A stretch of 12,664 nt of DNA. It comes from an uncultured Lachnospiraceae bacterium (GTDB taxonomy: Bacteria; Bacillota_A; Clostridia; Lachnospirales; Lachnospiraceae). Shown piece after piece: positions 8,578 through 12,664 of this stretch. The stretch is from NCBI GenBank assembly GCA_947178085.1, contig CAMWWS010000039.1, positions 1 through 12,664 of the forward strand, written 5' to 3'. How positions within the stretch are numbered: position 1 is the first letter of the stretch; each line of letters begins with the position of its first letter. The translations under genes were made by a program, and so were the position numbers. The notes beneath the pieces are model-generated. The model was not told where the DNA came from. It saw nothing but the letters and a program-made list of their open reading frames with translations, and searched no databases.

Positions 8578-9504
8578 ATGGTTATTAAGTTGAAGATGCA
8601 GATAAGGGAAATAGAGACTGAACATGGAAGTTTGCAATATTCGGTTCGTGAGAGCGATGTCATATTGACTGAATACCGTGGGAGAGATATTAGTCTGGTG
8701 ATACCGGAGTACGTAGAAGAAATACCGGTGACAGTCATTGGAAAAAAAGCCTTTTTAGGCGCAAAAGGACTGCAAGAGTTAGTCCTGCCAAAGAATCTTT
8801 CACAGATACAGGATTGGGCATTTGCCTGTTGCAGTAATTTGGAATCGCTTACACTGCCGCGAAAGAAAATTGATATTGGACAGGGAATCATGAAGGATTG
8901 CTTCAGGCTTAGGCAGATTATAATAGCGGAAGATGAGTCGGAGGCAGAGGGAATATCTTTTCTTCTTGCAGCGGCTATGAATAAGCTGGAAGCGTTTTAT
9001 TTATTTGATCCGTATGCAGCAGGCAGCAGAAGCTGGCTGGAGCAGTGGGATGCACGGCTGATGTCTTTGATGGACCAGGAGGATACCGAGGGTTTTTCTA
9101 AGATGCTTCTATGCGGCGAGGAGGACTATGGCAGCAAAGATAATGATCTGGACTACTATATAGAGCAGAGAAGACGGTTTAAAGTGAGGCTTGCGATGCT
9201 CAGGCTTATTTATGATACCGGACTGAAGTCTTCCGTCAGGGATAAACTGCTATCATACCTGCAATCCCATAAGAAAGGGGAAAGCTCGGAAGAAACGTGG
9301 AAAGTTGTGTTGGAAGAGCATGGGGACGACAGGCGATATTATCAATTTTTACTGGACAATGGCTGTATTACCGAGGAGAACTTTGATGCGGTACTTTCCG
9401 ATATAGGAGAGCGGCATACGGAAATGAAGGCGTTTTTGATGAATAAGCGGAACACAAGGTCAAAGAGGGAGGATGCGTTTGCGGCGCTTATGTTCGAACT
9501 GTGA
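8578..9504 (+). CDS. Leucine-rich-repeat protein with unknown helical C-terminus
   Basis: The 308 residues start with a short beta-rich segment, then about three BspA-type (LRR_5-like) repeats of 22-23 residues. Repeat cores are IGKKAF...LQELVLP (54-71), IQDWAF...LESLTLP (77-94) and a degenerate IGQGIMKDCFRLRQIII (100-116). From about 120 to the end the protein is predicted helical and charged, finishing in REDAFAALMFEL; I do not recognise this part. There is no signal peptide, sortase motif or membrane helix, so unlike many BspA-like surface proteins it looks cytosolic. GGGAGA (8566-8571) supports the ATG at 8578; ATG 8596 is a weaker alternative. Placed 22 bases after the MoxR gene, it may be an adaptor or client of the MoxR-VWA pair, which is inference from position only. 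Confidence 0.72.
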   Translation: MVIKLKMQIREIETEHGSLQYSVRESDVILTEYRGRDISLVIPEYVEEIPVTVIGKKAFLGAKGLQELVLPKNLSQIQDWAFACCSNLESLTLPRKKIDIGQGIMKDCFRLRQIIIAEDESEAEGISFLLAAAMNKLEAFYLFDPYAAGSRSWLEQWDARLMSLMDQEDTEGFSKMLLCGEEDYGSKDNDLDYYIEQRRRFKVRLAMLRLIYDTGLKSSVRDKLLSYLQSHKKGESSEETWKVVLEEHGDDRRYYQFLLDNGCITEENFDAVLSDIGERHTEMKAFLMNKRNTRSKREDAFAALMFEL

Positions 9505-9563
9505 GAAGCAGGTATAGTAAAGCAATTTTAACGGACAAAGTTAAATATTTTCGAATTTTTGTC

Positions 9564-9592
9564 TTGCGTACCAAGCGTATCTGTGTTAAACT
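9564..9592 (+). promoter_or_regulatory. Putative promoter of secG
   Basis: TTGCGT (9564-9569) and TAAACT (9587-9592) are separated by exactly 17 bases, each matching consensus at four of six positions. Initiation near 9599 leaves about 32 bases before secG. The 126-base gap after the LRR gene supports a new transcription unit here, though no strong terminator is visible in it. Confidence 0.5.
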
Positions 9593-9630
9593 AAAATCTG
9601 CTTGATGTAGCGAAAGGAGTATATTTTCAA

Positions 9631-9870
9631 ATGGGAGCGTTTAGAATTATATTGACAGTTATATATATTATAATTTGTATTGCACTTGTAATACTTGTAT
9701 TGATGCAGGAAGGAAAATCTGCGGGATTAGGTTCTATCAGCGGTGCGGCAGAAACATATTGGGGAAAGAATAAAGGCAGGTCTATGGAAGGAAAGCTTGT
9801 GAAGATAACGACAGGTCTGGCAGTGGGATTTTTGGTTATTGCCGTTATCTTAAACTTGAATATCTTTTAA
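9631..9870 (+). CDS. secG: Preprotein translocase subunit SecG
   Basis: This small membrane subunit of the SecYEG channel assists SecA-driven protein export. The 79 residues have the family's two-helix layout: a hydrophobic segment at about 4-24, the signature loop LMQEGKSAGLGSISG (24-38) followed by ETYWGKNKGRS, and a second hydrophobic helix at about 57-78. AAAGGAG (9613-9619) is a good ribosome binding site 11 bases before the ATG. A secG-rnr-smpB-ssrA order is common in Firmicutes. An intrinsic terminator begins 11 bases after the stop codon, so much secG mRNA is probably monocistronic. Confidence 0.95.
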   Translation: MGAFRIILTVIYIIICIALVILVLMQEGKSAGLGSISGAAETYWGKNKGRSMEGKLVKITTGLAVGFLVIAVILNLNIF

Positions 9871-9881
9871 ATGATGTTGAG

Positions 9882-9910
9882 GCACTCCTGCGAAGGGGTG
9901 CTTTTGTTTT
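9882..9910 (+). terminator. Intrinsic terminator/attenuator between secG and rnr
   Basis: GCACTCCT (9882-9889) pairs with AGGGGTGC (9894-9901) around a GCGA tetraloop (8 bp, one G-U wobble), followed by TTTTGTTTT (9902-9910). The structure closely follows the secG stop and ends 17 bases before the preferred rnr start. Since no promoter fits between it and rnr, partial read-through from secG is the simplest way to express rnr, smpB and possibly ssrA. Confidence 0.85.
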
Positions 9911-9927
9911 CAAAGGAAACTATTAAA

Positions 9928-12048
9928 ATGAATCAGGAATTATTTGAAAAACGTAAAAAGTTAATATGTGAGCTTGTAGAAGACGAACTGTATGTGCCTA
10001 TGAAAGAAAAGGAACTTGCTGTGTTCATGCAGGTCTCAGGCGATGACAGGGAGGAATTCAGGAAGGTGTTGAGCGCACTTTTGCAGGAGGGGAAGATACA
10101 GCTTACTGCTAAAGGCAGATATATGAAAGCTGATAATCGTTTTCTTACAGGCACTTTTATCAGTAATGCCAGAGGCTTTGGCTTCGTAGAAATAGAAGGC
10201 AGGGAGGAAGACTTATATATCCCGGAGGATATGGTGAACAATGCCTTTCATCAGGATAAGGTGCAGGTAGAGCTTCTCCCGGGGAAACGCGGCAGAAGAC
10301 AGGAAGCGGTTGTTCGTAAGGTATTGGAGCATGGAATGCGGCAGGTAGTAGGGACATATGAGCAGTCTGCCAATTTTGGCTTCGTGATTCCTGACAACGG
10401 AAAGATAGCTTCCGATATCTTTATCCCGAAGGAATGTTCTAAGGGAGCGCTTGATGGGCATAAAGTAGTAGTAGAGCTGACAAGCTACGGCGATGAACGC
10501 CACAAACCGGAAGGAAAGGTCGTAGAGATTCTTGGAAGCATAAATGACCCCGGTGTGGACATCATGTCAATAGTAAGGAATTTTGACCTCCCAACCGAAT
10601 TTGGTGAAAAGGTTATGAATCAGGCCGGGCGTGTTCCCGATGAAGTACATGAGGCGGATATGGCAGGGCGCATGGACCTTCGTGATGTGCAGATGGTTAC
10701 GATTGACGGTGAGGATGCCAAGGATTTGGACGATGCTGTCAGTTTGTCCAAGGATGACGGGTTTTACCATCTGGGTGTTCATATTGCAGATGTATCCAAT
10801 TATGTACAGGAAAATTCCGCATTGGACTGGGAGGCTTTGAAGCGCGGAACGAGCGTTTATCTGGTAGACAGGGTGATTCCAATGCTGCCACCCAAACTTT
10901 CAAACGGTATCTGTTCTCTGAATCAGGGGGTAGACAGGCTGAGTTTAAGCTGCCTGATGACAATTGATGATAAAGGGAATGTAGTGGATTATCAGATTGC
11001 AGAAACTGTTATATGCGTTGACAGAAGAATGACTTATACGAGTGTAAAGAAGATTCTTGAAGACCATGATGAGTCAGAATGCAGAGAGTATGAAGAACTG
11101 GTTCCGATGTTTGAGCAGATGGCTGAACTGGCGGCAATTTTGCGGCGTAAGAGGCATGCGCGCGGTTCCATAGATTTTGATTTTCCGGAGAGCAAGATTA
11201 TACTGGATGAGGAAGGCAGACCATTGGAAATCAAGCCGTATGAGCGGAATGTAGCAACGAAGATAATAGAGGATTTTATGCTGATTGCAAATGAGACAGT
11301 CGCACAGCATTTTTTCTGGCTGGAGCTTCCGTTTGTATATCGTACGCATGATAACCCTGACGCAGAGAAAATTATGCAATTGTCTACGTTCCTTAATAAT
11401 TACGGTTATCATATTAAGATGTCTCAGGACGAGGTACATCCTAAAGAGATACAGAAGCTGTTAGACAAAATCGAAGGAACGCCTGAAGAAATGCTGATAA
11501 ACAGGCTTACGCTTAGAAGCCTGAAGAGGGCAAAGTATACGACTGAATGCAGCGGACATTTTGGACTTGCATGTAAGTATTACTGCCACTTTACTTCTCC
11601 TATCAGAAGGTATCCTGATTTACAGATACATCGTATCATTAAGGAGCAGCTGCGTGGACGTCTGCAAGGTAAGCGAATAGAGCATTACCAGAGCAAACTA
11701 CCCGAAGTGGCGAAGCATTCTTCCGAGACAGAACGGCGTGCCGATGAAGCAGAACGGGAGACAGATAAGCTTAAGAAGTCGGAGTATATGGAAAATCATA
11801 TAGGAGAAGTCTATGAGGGCGTTATTTCCGGCATAACAGGCTGGGGCATCTATGTTGAACTGCCCAATACGGTAGAAGGTATGATACATGTATCGAAGCT
11901 GCCTGGTGATTACTTCTATTATGATGAAAATTCATATGAAATGATAGGACAGGATACAGGGAAAAAATATGTGCTTGGAGAGCAGATAAAAATACGTGTG
12001 GATGGTGTGGATCGGTTTACGGGGACAATAGATTTTTCCGTGTATTAG
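9928..12048 (+). CDS. rnr: Ribonuclease R
   Basis: This is the processive 3'-5' exoribonuclease that degrades structured RNA, with roles in rRNA and mRNA quality control and tmRNA-linked decay. From ATG 9928 the product is 706 residues. It has an N-terminal winged-helix region (about 1-65), two cold-shock domains (starting near 73 with GTFISNARGFGFV and near 142 with GTYEQSANFGFV), the RNB catalytic domain, and a C-terminal S1 domain (about 625-706). The four catalytic aspartates in TIDGEDAKDLDDAV are D260, D266, D268 and D269, and SPIRRYPDL is present. The frame is open to 9871, but that version would translate the terminator hairpin; AAAGGA (9912-9917) sits 10 bases before ATG 9928. The protein stops at the end of S1 with no lysine-rich tail like that of E. 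coli RNase R. The smpB gene follows 26 bases later. Confidence 0.95.
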   Translation: MNQELFEKRKKLICELVEDELYVPMKEKELAVFMQVSGDDREEFRKVLSALLQEGKIQLTAKGRYMKADNRFLTGTFISNARGFGFVEIEGREEDLYIPEDMVNNAFHQDKVQVELLPGKRGRRQEAVVRKVLEHGMRQVVGTYEQSANFGFVIPDNGKIASDIFIPKECSKGALDGHKVVVELTSYGDERHKPEGKVVEILGSINDPGVDIMSIVRNFDLPTEFGEKVMNQAGRVPDEVHEADMAGRMDLRDVQMVTIDGEDAKDLDDAVSLSKDDGFYHLGVHIADVSNYVQENSALDWEALKRGTSVYLVDRVIPMLPPKLSNGICSLNQGVDRLSLSCLMTIDDKGNVVDYQIAETVICVDRRMTYTSVKKILEDHDESECREYEELVPMFEQMAELAAILRRKRHARGSIDFDFPESKIILDEEGRPLEIKPYERNVATKIIEDFMLIANETVAQHFFWLELPFVYRTHDNPDAEKIMQLSTFLNNYGYHIKMSQDEVHPKEIQKLLDKIEGTPEEMLINRLTLRSLKRAKYTTECSGHFGLACKYYCHFTSPIRRYPDLQIHRIIKEQLRGRLQGKRIEHYQSKLPEVAKHSSETERRADEAERETDKLKKSEYMENHIGEVYEGVISGITGWGIYVELPNTVEGMIHVSKLPGDYFYYDENSYEMIGQDTGKKYVLGEQIKIRVDGVDRFTGTIDFSVY

Positions 12049-12074
12049 ATTTAAAATGGTAAGAAGGTGATAAT

Positions 12075-12539
12075 ATGGCTGAGGAAGCAATAAAATTAGT
12101 TGCCAATAATAAGAAAGCCTATCATGATTTTTTCATAGAAGAAAAATTCGAAGCGGGTATATCATTACATGGTACGGAAGTGAAATCCGTCAGGCTTGGA
12201 AAATGCAGTATTAAAGAAGGATATATCCGTATCGAGAACGGCGAGGCTTATTGTTACGGCATGAATATCAGCCCTTATGAAAAAGGAAATATTTTCAATA
12301 AAGATCCTTTGAGGGTAAAAAAGCTGCTGCTTCATAAAAGCGAAATTCGCAGGCTGGAAGGCAAGATATCCGAACAGGGCTATACAATTGTTCCATTGCA
12401 GGTTTATTTTAAAAATGGCAGAGCCAAGATAGAGATAGGTCTGGCGAAGGGTAAGAAACTCTATGATAAGAGGCAGGATATTGCGAAAAAAGACCAGCGC
12501 AGAGAGCATGAAAGGGATTTTAAGATTAAAAATCTGTGA
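12075..12539 (+). CDS. smpB: SsrA-binding protein SmpB
   Basis: This small RNA-binding protein carries tmRNA to stalled ribosomes and mimics part of the tRNA in the decoding centre. The 154 residues fit the family length. Recognisable segments are the N-terminal NNKKAYHDFFIEEKFEAGI, the LHGTEVKSVRLGKCSIKEGY strand region (typical G-T-E-V-K-S-x-R), NISPYEKGN, and the basic tail KGKKLYDKRQDIAKKDQRR, which enters the mRNA path. AAGGTGAT (12064-12071) supports the ATG. It lies between rnr and the tmRNA gene, its RNA partner, so the trans-translation components are encoded side by side. Confidence 0.98.
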   Translation: MAEEAIKLVANNKKAYHDFFIEEKFEAGISLHGTEVKSVRLGKCSIKEGYIRIENGEAYCYGMNISPYEKGNIFNKDPLRVKKLLLHKSEIRRLEGKISEQGYTIVPLQVYFKNGRAKIEIGLAKGKKLYDKRQDIAKKDQRREHERDFKIKNL

Positions 12540-12572
12540 GGGGATAAAAAGAAGTAAAAAATAATAAATATG

Positions 12573-12601
12573 TTTAAATAGATTCTTATATGTGTTATAA
12601 T
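12573..12601 (+). promoter_or_regulatory. Extended -10 promoter of ssrA
   Basis: A perfect TATAAT (12596-12601) is preceded directly by TGT, the extended -10 TGn motif. TTTAAA (12573-12578, four of six) lies 17 bases upstream of it. Initiation near 12608 would leave a leader of a few bases before the predicted mature 5' end, to be removed by RNase P. This gives tmRNA transcription independent of smpB. Confidence 0.7.
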
Positions 12602-12612
12602 ATATAAAGTAT

Positions 12613-12664
12613 GGGCCAGTCAAGGTTTCGACAGGGGTCTTGCAGCTGGAGAAGCTATCCGCAG
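12613..12664 (+). ncRNA. ssrA: Transfer-messenger RNA, 5' part (cut by window end)
   Basis: tmRNA combines a tRNA-like domain with a short reading frame and, with SmpB, tags nascent chains on stalled ribosomes. The window holds only the first 52 bases. The 5' acceptor strand is GGGCCAG (12613-12619), then seven bases lead to TTCGACAGGGG, the near-invariant tmRNA 5' motif, with the same spacing as I recall for B. subtilis tmRNA. The tag-coding frame, pseudoknots and 3' half lie beyond the end, so neither the tag peptide nor the one-piece form can be confirmed here. Position right after smpB is the usual one. Confidence 0.93.

Noticed and set aside
9527..9545. TTTAAC/GTTAAA hairpin after the LRR gene as a terminator
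   Set aside because: It has only six mostly A-T pairs and a 7-base loop. The following sequence is T-rich, but the stem is too weak to support termination with confidence.

Overview
The window looks like chromosomal housekeeping DNA from a low-to-moderate GC Firmicute of class Clostridia, most likely Lachnospiraceae (Clostridium cluster XIVa). The basis is the CIRCE-controlled groESL operon, a long bifunctional Rel of the Gram-positive type, strong AGGAGG-type ribosome binding sites, codon use rich in AGA and ATA, and the secG-rnr-smpB-ssrA order. The family assignment is inference from gene style and order. No phage, insertion sequence, CRISPR array or plasmid gene is visible. All genes run on the + strand.

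Layout. (1) 51-2304: a sigma-A-type promoter, a perfect HrcA-binding CIRCE operator, groES, groEL, two tandem hairpins and a terminator. (2) 2318-5481: an inverted repeat, a near-consensus promoter, the stringent-response gene rel (ppGpp synthetase/hydrolase), then a metallo-beta-lactamase-fold hydrolase. (3) 5482-5678: a gene-free gap holding a 78-base element with perfect 23-bp arms. It probably works as a bidirectional terminator and overlaps a candidate promoter. (4) 5679-9504: three closely spaced genes encoding a DUF2201-like VWA protein, a MoxR-type AAA+ ATPase and a short leucine-rich-repeat protein with an unrecognised helical C-terminus. (5) 9564-12664: secG with its own promoter, an intrinsic terminator or attenuator, rnr, smpB, and the first 52 bases of ssrA (tmRNA) behind its own extended -10 promoter.

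How the genes work together. Most of the window concerns protein and RNA quality control under stress: GroESL folds proteins, Rel sets ppGpp, and SmpB with tmRNA rescues stalled ribosomes, while RNase R degrades structured and defective RNA. The MoxR/VWA/LRR cassette is the least understood part and the best candidate for an undescribed system. By analogy with RavA-ViaA, NorQ-NorD and CbbQ-CbbO, a MoxR ATPase paired with a MIDAS-bearing VWA protein may act as a remodelling chaperone. The LRR protein could be a substrate or adaptor, but nothing in the sequence proves this. Two start sites need correction relative to the longest reading frames: the hydrolase starts at 4852 (not 4810) and rnr at 9928 (not 9871).
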